From the NCBI GenBank assembly GCA_027489475.1, contig JAIXZQ010000220.1, forward strand, positions 1 to 5,857: a stretch of DNA of 5,857 bases, read 5' to 3'. The translations under genes and the position numbers were made by a program. The notes under the pieces are model-generated. The model made no database searches and was not told where the DNA came from. It saw only the letters and a list, made by a program, of their open reading frames with translations. This DNA comes from Methylophilus sp. GTDB taxonomy: Bacteria; Pseudomonadota; Gammaproteobacteria; Burkholderiales; Methylophilaceae. Shown here in pieces: positions 1-5,571 of the stretch (positions are counted from its first letter, which is position 1; each line of letters begins with the position of its first letter).

Positions 1-22
1 AAGTCAGCGAGGGGATTTAAAA

Positions 23-36
23 AGCGTCATGACGCT
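23..36. repeat. Perfect 14-bp palindrome beyond the hemH terminator
   Basis: The sequence AGCGTCATGACGCT is its own reverse complement. As RNA on the minus strand it could form a 5-bp stem with a CATG loop followed by four U residues (22-19), a weak second terminator. As DNA it could be a protein-binding site for a gene lying to the left of the window. Nothing in the window decides between these, and chance is possible. Confidence 0.35.
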
Positions 37-45
37 GGCTTGAAC

Positions 46-76
46 AAAGAAAAACGGCACTGTTAACCAGTGCCGT
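46..76 (-). terminator. Rho-independent terminator of hemH
   Basis: Read on the minus strand, a perfect 9-bp stem (ACGGCACTG at 76-68 and CAGTGCCGT at 62-54) encloses a 5-nt loop. It runs directly into a T-rich tract, TTTTTCTTT (54-46). The structure lies 65 nt beyond the hemH stop and points the right way to end that transcript. The plus-strand side lacks a T tract, so it looks unidirectional. Confidence 0.9.
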
Positions 77-140
77 CTATGCAAGTATCATGCAACCCAA
101 TTTGGGCAGATTGCGTACACTTTGAATGCACTGAATCCGT

Positions 141-1247
141 TTACTGAGGGGCTCCCATCTCCAGTGCGCGGGCTTGACTGGCCTGCGCTTCGGCAGTCAT
201 TTGCTGCAAATCTTCATCGGCGCGCACCCAGCCTTGCAGGTGTTCCAGCGCGATGTCTGTCATAGCGTGTATCCAAACCGGTTGCGCATTTAACGCCGAG
301 ATGTAGTGGTAATCACCGCCGCCAGCGTCTTGAAAGAGATGCTGGCCTTCCATGGCGATTTCTTCTAGGGTTTCAAGGCAATCACTGCTAAAGCCAGGAC
401 AAACGACATCGATACGCTTAAGTTTTTGCGCGCCCAAGCTTTCTAGCGTGTTGGCCAGATATGGCTGCAGCCATTCCTGACGACCAAAGCGAGATTGAAA
501 CGCCACTTGATATTGGTCTTTACGCAAGCCTAGCGTTTCTGCCAGTAGACGGCCAGTTTTATGGCATTCGCAATGGTAGGCGTCGCCTTTGAGCAAGTGA
601 AACTTGGGCACGCCATGAAAACTCATGACCAATTTTTCTGGCTGACCATGTTGTTGCCAATAGGCTTGAATATGGCTGGCCAGCGCCGCAATGTAACGTG
701 GATGATCATGGTAGTGTTTGATGGTGCGTATGGCCGGCACATTGCGCATACGCAACAACACCCGCCAGACGGCATCCAATGCCGCCGCCGTGCTACTGGC
801 TGCATATTGGGGATACAGTGGAAAGACCAAAATACGATCACAGCCTTGCGCTTTCAGTGCGGTCAGCGCACTTTTCATGCTTGGGTTGCCGTAGGTCATG
901 CCCAGTTCTACCGCAAACGGGGTGTTGATTTTTTGCGATAAATAACCTTGTAACAAGGTTTTTTGTTGTTGCGCGTATACCATCAACGGTGAACCTTGCG
1001 CGGTCCAAATGCTGGCATATTTTTCTGCAGATTTGCGCGGGCGGATTACCAGAATAATGCAATGCAAAATCCAGCACCAAATAAAGCGCGGGATTTCGAC
1101 CACACGTCTATCCATTAAAAATTGTTGCAAATAAGGCCGCAGCGCCTTAGCGGTTGGCGCGTCTGGCGTGCCAAGGTTGGCGAGCAGGATCCCCACTTTT
1201 GCAGGGGTGCCGTGGGTATAGTCGGGTTCAGGATGATAGTAAGGCAT
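141..1247 (-). CDS. hemH: Ferrochelatase (protoheme ferro-lyase)
   Basis: This gene encodes the enzyme that inserts ferrous iron into protoporphyrin IX, the last step of protoheme synthesis, acting in the cytoplasm or at the inner face of the membrane. The 368-residue product is full length for a proteobacterial HemH. Visible family signatures are GILLANLGTPDAPT (about residues 19-32), the region DRRVVEIPRF (46-55), SPLMVY (86-91), MTYGNPS (117-123), FPLYPQY (142-148), MSFHGVP (208-214) with the presumed catalytic His211, SRFGRQEWLQPY (252-263), and PGFSSDCLETLEEI (284-297) with its conserved acidic residues. The start is the ATG at 1247, because the N-terminal HPEPDYTHGTPAK resembles betaproteobacterial homologues as I recall them. 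No Shine-Dalgarno sequence precedes it. The gene follows osmB on the same strand, but a terminator separates them, so it probably has its own promoter. A second strong terminator lies downstream. The family assignment is secure. Confidence 0.98.
   Translation of the reverse strand: MPYYHPEPDYTHGTPAKVGILLANLGTPDAPTAKALRPYLQQFLMDRRVVEIPRFIWCWILHCIILVIRPRKSAEKYASIWTAQGSPLMVYAQQQKTLLQGYLSQKINTPFAVELGMTYGNPSMKSALTALKAQGCDRILVFPLYPQYAASSTAAALDAVWRVLLRMRNVPAIRTIKHYHDHPRYIAALASHIQAYWQQHGQPEKLVMSFHGVPKFHLLKGDAYHCECHKTGRLLAETLGLRKDQYQVAFQSRFGRQEWLQPYLANTLESLGAQKLKRIDVVCPGFSSDCLETLEEIAMEGQHLFQDAGGGDYHYISALNAQPVWIHAMTDIALEHLQGWVRADEDLQQMTAEAQASQARALEMGAPQ
944..964 (+). terminator. Terminator-like hairpin antisense to hemH
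   Basis: On the plus strand AACCTTG (944-950), loop TAA, and CAAGGTT (954-960) form a perfect 7-bp stem followed by TTTT (961-964), then GTTGTTG. The last two T residues of the stem make a run of six. It lies inside the hemH coding region on the opposite strand, so if it works it would stop antisense transcription. The hemH codons here (residues about 96-102) also constrain the bases, so coincidence is possible. Confidence 0.35.
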
Positions 1248-1293
1248 AGGGGCATTTTAAGTCATTCAATGGCCCTTAAGACGGAGTGCAACG

Positions 1294-1318
1294 AAAAAAG
1301 TGCGCAGAAGCGCACTTT
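1294..1318 (-). terminator. Rho-independent terminator of osmB
   Basis: On the minus strand AAAGTGCGC (1318-1310), loop TTCT, and GCGCACTTT (1305-1297) form a perfect 9-bp stem. The T run continues through 1294, giving six consecutive T residues from 1299. It begins 6 nt after the osmB stop codon and lies 47 nt upstream of hemH, so it should largely insulate hemH from osmB transcription. Confidence 0.9.
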
Positions 1319-1324
1319 CAATGA

Positions 1325-1555
1325 TTACTTTTTATGAATCTGGTTACCAATTACCCCGCCGATGGCTGCGCCCCCCACCGTACCAATGGCGCTGCCGCCA
1401 GTGAGCACGGCGCCACCGACTGCACCGATACTGGCGCCAATCGCGGTATTTTTGCCACGGGTACTCATGGTGCCACAGGCAGAAATGTTCAAACACAAGG
1501 CAACTAATAGGGTGTTGATGCAAGCACGTTGAAAACGCACAGAATTCACAAACAT
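1325..1555 (-). CDS. osmB: OsmB-like glycine-zipper outer-membrane lipoprotein
   Basis: This encodes a 76-residue lipoprotein closely resembling enterobacterial OsmB, the osmotically inducible lipoprotein, whose molecular role is not well defined. The N-terminus has Arg7 and Arg10, a hydrophobic stretch (about 14-23), and a lipobox ISAC with the presumed lipidated Cys27. Gly28 follows rather than Asp, which fits sorting to the outer membrane. The mature part is almost entirely a glycine zipper: G40, G44, G48, then G54, G58, G62, G66, G70, including NTAIGA, VGGAVLTGGS and GGAAIGGVIGNQ, which parallel E. coli OsmB. The start is the ATG at 1555. Longer in-frame readings (up to 120 codons from 1687) lack the signal-peptide-first layout, and a GGAGAG ribosome-binding site sits 8 nt upstream of this ATG. 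The gene is flanked by its own terminator and a 205-bp upstream gap, suggesting a stand-alone stress-regulated unit. The OsmB family call is strong; orthology is an inference. Confidence 0.9.
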   Translation of the reverse strand: MFVNSVRFQRACINTLLVALCLNISACGTMSTRGKNTAIGASIGAVGGAVLTGGSAIGTVGGAAIGGVIGNQIHKK

Positions 1556-1563
1556 GATGATGA

Positions 1564-1569
1564 CTCTCC
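1564..1569 (-). promoter_or_regulatory. Ribosome-binding site of osmB
   Basis: On the minus strand GGAGAG ends 8 nt before the ATG at 1555. This good Shine-Dalgarno match fixes the short 76-residue start over the longer open frame extending upstream to 1687. Confidence 0.8.
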
Positions 1570-1616
1570 AAAAATAATAGGGACGCTTAACAGTCTGGGT
1601 CTTCTGTATGGCCCCT

Positions 1617-1634
1617 AACCATATGGATATGGTT
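1617..1634. repeat. Perfect inverted repeat upstream of osmB (possible operator)
   Basis: AACCATAT and ATATGGTT arms of 8 bp flank a 2-bp centre, forming an 18-bp near-palindrome 62-79 bp upstream of the osmB start. The size and symmetry suit a dimeric regulator. If transcribed, it could instead fold as a 7-bp stem with a 4-nt loop in the osmB 5' leader. It does not match the Rcs box or CIRCE as I know them. Function is inferred from position only. Confidence 0.45.
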
Positions 1635-1662
1635 GGCAGTGAGACTTTTAAACGATGGTGAG

Positions 1663-1691
1663 AGTATGCTGATACAGTGCTTTGCACTAAA
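1663..1691 (-). promoter_or_regulatory. Candidate osmB promoter (weak)
   Basis: On the minus strand TTTAGT (1691-1686) and CATACT (1668-1663) are separated by 17 bp, matching sigma70-type hexamers at 3/6 and 4/6 positions. Transcription would start near 1656, giving a leader of about 100 nt that contains the 18-bp inverted repeat. A small inverted repeat (AGTGC, 3-nt loop, GCACT; 1676-1688) lies across the spacer. The match is weak, and a stress sigma factor could use a different site. Confidence 0.25.
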
Positions 1692-1712
1692 GTCTAGATA
1701 AGCTGAATCTAT

Positions 1713-1730
1713 TGTCAGACGATACTGACA
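1713..1730. repeat. Small inverted repeat between hrcA and osmB
   Basis: TGTCAG and CTGACA form a perfect 6-bp inverted repeat around a 6-nt centre, 31-48 nt past the hrcA stop codon. It has no adjacent T tract, so it is not a convincing intrinsic terminator for hrcA. It may be a weak transcript-end hairpin, an operator half-site pair, or chance. Confidence 0.25.
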
Positions 1731-1760
1731 TGATTAAAGATGCGCAGAGCGTGTGCTGAG

Positions 1761-2783
1761 TTAATTGCTTTGGTTGGATAAGGCGTTGGAAAGCAGTTTT
1801 GCCGTGATATCCACAATGGGGATAATCCGCTCATATGCCATACGGGTGGGTCCAATGACCCCTAGTGTGCCCACCACCTGACCATCGACTTCATAAGGTG
1901 ACGACACCAAACTACACTCATCTAGGGGGAGATAACCACTCTCGCCACCAATAAAAATCTGCACACCTTCGGCACGCTGGCTTTGATCCAGCAACTGCAT
2001 CAAAGCTGTGCGGCGCTCAAAGATCTCAAACAGTTTTCGCAGGCTGCTGACGTTGGTAGAGAGTTCATCCACCTGCAGCAAGTTACGCTCGCCAGCAATA
2101 ACTACCGTCTCTTTGTCTTCGGCATTGGCCGCGCTGGTGGCTTCGAGTGCAGCCGTCATCAAGCGGTTAATATCGGCTTGCATGGCTTGCAGCTCATGTT
2201 TTAAGCGTTGCTGCACCTCTTCAAGGGTCAAGCCTTGGCAGTGGCTATTCACGTAGTTGCCAGCGGCTGTGAGTTCACTGGCGGTAAATGCTTTTTCGGT
2301 CAACAAAATCCGGTTTTGCACTTGACCGTCTTCGGTGACCAAAATCACCAGGATTTTTTTCTCACCCAGATGTAAAAACTCCAGATGTTTGAGCAGATTA
2401 CGTGTGCGTTTAGGCACCATGACCACACCAGCAAATTGCGTCAGTTGCGACAGCATATCTGCAGCATTATTAATCAGTGCTTGCGGATTTGGTGATGACA
2501 GGCCATGTTTCAAAGTTGACAATGCCTGTTGGTCCAGCGGCTGCACCGTCATCAATGAATCGACAAATAAGCGGTAGCCTTTTTTGGTGGGTACGCGGCC
2601 TGCGGAAGTGTGCGGACTGGTAATGAACCACAAGTGCTCCAAGTCGCTCATGACATTGCGTATGGTGGCCGGGCTGACGTCTAGGCCTGAGTGTTGCAGT
2701 AACGTGCGCGAACCGATAGGCTGACCTTGACTGATGTAATGTTCAACCAGCGTTTTGAGCAAAATCTGCGCGCGTTTTTCCAC
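1761..2783 (-). CDS. hrcA: Heat-inducible transcription repressor HrcA
   Basis: HrcA is a dimeric DNA-binding repressor of class I heat-shock genes (groESL and sometimes dnaK) that binds the CIRCE inverted repeat; its activity depends on GroEL in studied bacteria. The 340-residue product is normal length. It begins with a winged-helix domain (about 1-75), with SPATIRNVMSDLE (37-49) as the recognition-helix region and the hallmark SPHTSAGRVPTKKGYRLFVD (56-75). The central and C-terminal part is the GAF-like dimerization region, with FIGGESGYLPLDECSLVSSPY and GTLGVIGPTRMAYERI (305-320) near the end. The start is the GTG at 2783. A TAA lies immediately upstream in frame, so no longer start is possible, and AAGGA sits 8 nt upstream. 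The gene is divergent from nadK, a common betaproteobacterial arrangement. I found no CIRCE element (TTAGCACTC-N9-GAGTGCTAA) in the window, so its targets lie elsewhere and autoregulation through CIRCE is not supported here. Confidence 0.98.
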   Translation of the reverse strand: MEKRAQILLKTLVEHYISQGQPIGSRTLLQHSGLDVSPATIRNVMSDLEHLWFITSPHTSAGRVPTKKGYRLFVDSLMTVQPLDQQALSTLKHGLSSPNPQALINNAADMLSQLTQFAGVVMVPKRTRNLLKHLEFLHLGEKKILVILVTEDGQVQNRILLTEKAFTASELTAAGNYVNSHCQGLTLEEVQQRLKHELQAMQADINRLMTAALEATSAANAEDKETVVIAGERNLLQVDELSTNVSSLRKLFEIFERRTALMQLLDQSQRAEGVQIFIGGESGYLPLDECSLVSSPYEVDGQVVGTLGVIGPTRMAYERIIPIVDITAKLLSNALSNQSN

Positions 2784-2791
2784 TTAAATCG

Positions 2792-2796
2792 TCCTT
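2792..2796 (-). promoter_or_regulatory. Ribosome-binding site of hrcA (supports GTG start)
   Basis: On the minus strand AAGGA lies 8 nt upstream of the GTG at 2783. Together with the in-frame TAA directly before the GTG, this decides the start codon. Confidence 0.75.
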
Positions 2797-2851
2797 CGTG
2801 TCTACAATTAAATTTTGCACCAAATGCACCTAGGATAACAGCCCTTTGCGC

Positions 2852-2880
2852 TTTTCAGGCCTAGGCTTCTATGCTTTAAT
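2852..2880 (+). promoter_or_regulatory. Candidate nadK-recN promoter, possibly leaderless
   Basis: TTTTCA (2852-2857) and TTTAAT (2875-2880) are spaced 17 bp apart, each matching the sigma70 consensus at 4 of 6 positions. The -10-like box ends 6 nt before the nadK ATG, so transcription would begin at or next to the start codon. An alternative reading is TTGCGC (2846-2851), 18 bp, TATGCT (2870-2875), which would leave a leader of only about five nucleotides. Either way no room remains for a Shine-Dalgarno sequence. This is sequence-pattern evidence only. Confidence 0.4.
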
Positions 2881-2886
2881 GCGGCC

Positions 2887-3756
2887 ATGCAATCAACTTT
2901 TAGCTCTGTCGCGCTGGTCGGCAAATACATGGACCCTGCTGCCTTGCAGCAGATGCAGCAAGAGCTGCGTCGCTTAACCACCCATTTGCTCGCACAGGGG
3001 CTGCGTGTCTGTGTGGAAACGCATACAGCAAGTGTGCTCGACCTTGCAACGGTGGAGCAGGCGCCGTTAGAAACCTTGGGGCAACATGCCGAGCTGGTAA
3101 TTGTGTTGGGTGGCGATGGTACCATGCTGAGTGTAGGCCGCGCCTTACGCGCCTTTAATGTCCCGTTAATAGGCATTAACCGTGGACGGCTGGGGTTTTT
3201 AACCGACCTACAAACCGAGACCATGTTGGGCGATCTCGACCTTATTTTACAAGGGCATTACCAACGTGAGTCGCGCATGCTGTTGCAGTCTGAGATTGAC
3301 TATGTGGCCGGCACGCAGCAATCTGCAGTAGCGTTAAACGATGTGGTGATTAAAAGTGCCTTTCGACTGATTGAGCTTGAAGTGCATGTCGACGGGCAGT
3401 TTGTCTCGCGCCAACGTTCTGATGGATTGATTCTCACCACGCCCACTGGCACCACGGCCTACGGACTGTCTGCCGGAGGGCCTATTATGCACCCGGACTT
3501 GGAGGCGATTTCTATCGTGCCCATCAGCCCACATACCTTAAGCTATCGGCCGATTACAGTCCCCGCCAGCAGTGTGATTGAGGTGAGGGTGGTGCACGCA
3601 GCCGACGCACAAATCAGTTTTGATGGCCAAGGGCAATATCCGTTGGCAGTGGGCGACTGCGTCCGTATTGCGCGCGCGCAGCAAGAGATTCAATTGGTGC
3701 ATCCGCAAGATTATTGCTACTTTGACATGCTGCGAAACAAATTAAACTGGGGCTAA
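2887..3756 (+). CDS. nadK: NAD kinase (ATP-dependent NAD+ phosphorylation to NADP+)
   Basis: NadK phosphorylates NAD+ at the 2' hydroxyl of the adenosine ribose, the only known route to NADP+, in the cytoplasm. The 289-residue product is normal length. The NAD-kinase signature LGGDGTMLSVGRAL (74-87) carries the catalytic Asp77, followed by GINRGRLGFLTDL (97-109). ALNDVVI (149-155) is the NAD-binding Asn-Asp/Glu segment, and the glycine-rich block SDGLILTTPTGTTAYGLSAG (178-197) is intact. HTLSYRPITVP (216-226) follows; homologues I remember usually have Asn where Tyr220 is. The start at 2887 gives a standard N-terminus (SVALVGKY), though no Shine-Dalgarno motif precedes it. recN begins 17 bp after the stop on the same strand, so the two are probably co-transcribed. 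The older name is ppnK. The assignment is secure. Confidence 0.98.
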   Translation: MQSTFSSVALVGKYMDPAALQQMQQELRRLTTHLLAQGLRVCVETHTASVLDLATVEQAPLETLGQHAELVIVLGGDGTMLSVGRALRAFNVPLIGINRGRLGFLTDLQTETMLGDLDLILQGHYQRESRMLLQSEIDYVAGTQQSAVALNDVVIKSAFRLIELEVHVDGQFVSRQRSDGLILTTPTGTTAYGLSAGGPIMHPDLEAISIVPISPHTLSYRPITVPASSVIEVRVVHAADAQISFDGQGQYPLAVGDCVRIARAQQEIQLVHPQDYCYFDMLRNKLNWG

Positions 3757-3773
3757 ATCGCCCACACGCCTTT

Positions 3774-5432
3774 ATGTTGCAAGCCTTATCTATCAGAGAC
3801 TTTGTCATTGTCGACCACCTTGAACTGGAGTTCGACAAGGGATTTACTGCCTTAACCGGCGAAACCGGCGCCGGAAAATCCATCTTAATTGATGCGCTTT
3901 CATTGAGTCTGGGTGCCAGAAATGAAGGGGATGTCACCCGTCGTGGCAGCGAAAAAGCCGAGATTGCCACCACCTTTGATATTCGCCAGCTACCTGCCGC
4001 CCGTGACTGGTTACAGGCGCAAGCGATGGAGGTAGAGGACACCCTGGTGTTGCGCCGCGTCATTTATGCGGATGGCCGCAGCCGCGCCTTTATTAACGGG
4101 GTCGCCGCGACTGTTGGTCAGTTGCGCGAGCTAGGCGAGTCGCTGATTGATATCTACAGCCAGAATGCCCACCATTCTTTGCTTAAGCTAGCCACCCAAC
4201 GCGATATTCTCGATGCCTACGCCCAACAAGCCCCCTTGGCTGAGGCCGTGCAGCAAGCTTATAAACAATGGCATCAGTTACAGCAGCAATGGCAAGCCTA
4301 TGAAAAAAATGCCAGTCAATTTGCCGATGAATTAGCTGAATTGCGCGACAGCAGCCGCGAACTGATGCAACTGGGCTTTGATATCGATGGCTGGCAGGCC
4401 TTGCAACAGGAACATATGCGCCTGAGCCATGGGGCCAGTTTGTTGGCTGGGATGGAACACGCCTTGCAGATGATGAGTGAGGGCGAGGAAGTCAATGCCT
4501 TGGCGTTGCTGTCACAAGTGCAACTCAAGCTTGGTGAGTTGCAAGACTTTGATCCGGCATTAACCCCGCTGATAGAGACCTTGGACTCAGCCGTGATTCA
4601 GCTCGAAGAGACCAGCCGAGCGCTAAACAAACATCTGCAAAAAAGTGAGCTAGACCCTGAACGCTTGGCCGAGGTAGAGGCGCGTATACAGACCATACAC
4701 AGTGTCGCGCGCAAATATCGGATCAAGGCCGATGAATTGCCAGAGTTATTGGCGCAGCAAACGGCCCGTATCGAGGTGTTGTCTGCCTATGCAGATGATG
4801 GAGCACTTGCTAAGCAGATGCAGGCGGCCTGGCAGACCTATCAAGATTTGGCCAAGCAATTATCCGCTGGGCGCACACAAGCCGCTAAACACCTGTCTGT
4901 CGCGATTACCGCGCAGATGCAAGCCCTGTCGCTTAAAGGCGGTCAGTTTACGGTGGCATTGACCCCGGTAGACGCGGCCGCTTTCGGTTTAGAGCAAGTC
5001 GAGTTTATGGTGGCGGGCCATGCTGGGGTGGAGCCTAGACCACTTAACAAAGTGGCCTCTGGCGGCGAATTGTCGCGTATCAGTTTGGCATTGCAAGTCA
5101 CCACTGCATCGCTGGGGACTGTGCCCTGCATGATTTTTGATGAGGTGGATGTGGGCATCGGCGGCGGTGTAGCCGAGGTGGTGGGTCAGCTTTTGCAGCA
5201 GTTGGGCCAACACCGCCAAGTCTTGGTCATCACCCATTTGGCCCAAGTGGCCAGCCAGGCCGTTCATCACTTGCAAGTCAGCAAATCCGAGCATGAAGGC
5301 ACGACCTTAAGTCGCATCCGCCCGCTCTCTATCGATGAGCGCATCGAAGAAGTGGCCAGAATGATGGGGGGGCTGCAAATTACCGAAGCCACCCGCATAC
5401 ACGCACGTGAAATGTTGGGGTTATCCGCTTAG
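3774..5432 (+). CDS. recN: DNA repair protein RecN (SMC-like ATPase)
   Basis: RecN is a structural-maintenance-of-chromosomes-like ATPase that acts on DNA double-strand breaks, probably by tethering ends or sister DNA for RecA-dependent repair. The 552-residue product is full length. The N-terminal head starts MLQALSIRDFVIVDHLELEF and has Walker A GETGAGKS (29-36). A long Gln- and Ala-rich region (about 150-385) contains the coiled coil. The C-terminal head has the ABC signature KVASGGELSRISLAL (426-440), Walker B MIFDEVDVGIGGG (453-465), and the switch ITHLAQVAS (486-494). The Q-loop neighbourhood reads DIYSQNAHHSLL (126-137), where family members usually have a GQH-type motif. The start at 3774 matches the usual RecN N-terminus, but no Shine-Dalgarno sequence is visible; the gene may depend on coupling to nadK, 17 bp upstream. 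No LexA-type CTGT-N8-ACAG box is seen near either gene. Confidence 0.98.
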   Translation: MLQALSIRDFVIVDHLELEFDKGFTALTGETGAGKSILIDALSLSLGARNEGDVTRRGSEKAEIATTFDIRQLPAARDWLQAQAMEVEDTLVLRRVIYADGRSRAFINGVAATVGQLRELGESLIDIYSQNAHHSLLKLATQRDILDAYAQQAPLAEAVQQAYKQWHQLQQQWQAYEKNASQFADELAELRDSSRELMQLGFDIDGWQALQQEHMRLSHGASLLAGMEHALQMMSEGEEVNALALLSQVQLKLGELQDFDPALTPLIETLDSAVIQLEETSRALNKHLQKSELDPERLAEVEARIQTIHSVARKYRIKADELPELLAQQTARIEVLSAYADDGALAKQMQAAWQTYQDLAKQLSAGRTQAAKHLSVAITAQMQALSLKGGQFTVALTPVDAAAFGLEQVEFMVAGHAGVEPRPLNKVASGGELSRISLALQVTTASLGTVPCMIFDEVDVGIGGGVAEVVGQLLQQLGQHRQVLVITHLAQVASQAVHHLQVSKSEHEGTTLSRIRPLSIDERIEEVARMMGGLQITEATRIHAREMLGLSA

Positions 5433-5453
5433 GCAACAGACTGTGCGTTTATC

Positions 5454-5480
5454 GCCGTGTGGCTGCATAAGCCGCGTGGC
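5454..5480 (+). terminator. RNA hairpin downstream of recN, possible transcript end
   Basis: On the plus strand GCCGTGTGGCT (5454-5464) and AGCCGCGTGGC (5470-5480) form an 11-pair stem with a GCATA loop, including three G-U wobbles. The wobbles would be A-C mismatches on the other strand, so the fold is specific to the recN transcript. It starts 22 nt after the recN stop. No U tract follows directly. A smaller hairpin (AGCG 5489-5492, CGCT 5499-5502) then runs into CTCTTTCT (5503-5510). The pair may mark or stabilise the nadK-recN 3' end; an intrinsic terminator is not proven. Confidence 0.4.
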
Positions 5481-5571
5481 GTGCAGTCAGCGCTCAAACG
5501 CTCTCTTTCTGCAACTTTAAACAGGGTGCTGCTGCTGATGCGTCCGGTGATTCAGCGATGCAGACCTGTGT

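Noticed and set aside
561..941. 126-codon plus-strand open frame opposite hemH
   Set aside because: It lies wholly inside hemH on the other strand, has no recognisable domain or ribosome-binding site, and its composition follows from the hemH codons. Only the hairpin just after it was kept as an observation.
1338..1440. Glycine-codon repeats in osmB as a DNA repeat array
   Set aside because: The repetition comes from GxxxG glycine-zipper codons and is not a nucleotide-level tandem repeat.
1556..1687. N-terminal extension of the osmB frame
   Set aside because: The extension lacks protein-like character, would bury the signal peptide internally, and the ribosome-binding site and the MFV start shared with E. 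coli OsmB both point to 1555.
2784..2886. CIRCE element for HrcA autoregulation
   Set aside because: I looked for TTAGCACTC-N9-GAGTGCTAA on both strands here and upstream of osmB and found no match.
3009..3028. CTGT...ACAG pair resembling a LexA box
   Set aside because: The spacing between CTGT and ACAG is 12 nt rather than 8, the pair lies inside nadK, and the centre is not AT-rich.
2808..3224. 138-codon minus-strand open frame overlapping nadK
   Set aside because: It is antisense to the secure nadK gene, its Ser/Cys/Arg-rich product looks like a shadow translation, and it would occupy the hrcA promoter region.
3750..3763. GGGC/GCCC hairpin spanning the nadK stop codon
   Set aside because: There are only four base pairs and no T tract, too weak to call a terminator or attenuator.
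3818..3840. Imperfect inverted repeat near the start of recN (GAACT/AGTTC with CCTTG/CAAGG)
   Set aside because: It falls in conserved RecN codons, has an internal bulge, and has no position relative to a promoter that suggests regulation.
3614..4063. 149-codon minus-strand open frame across the nadK-recN junction
   Set aside because: It is antisense to two secure genes including the RecN Walker A region, with low-complexity Ser/Ala-rich translation and no family resemblance.
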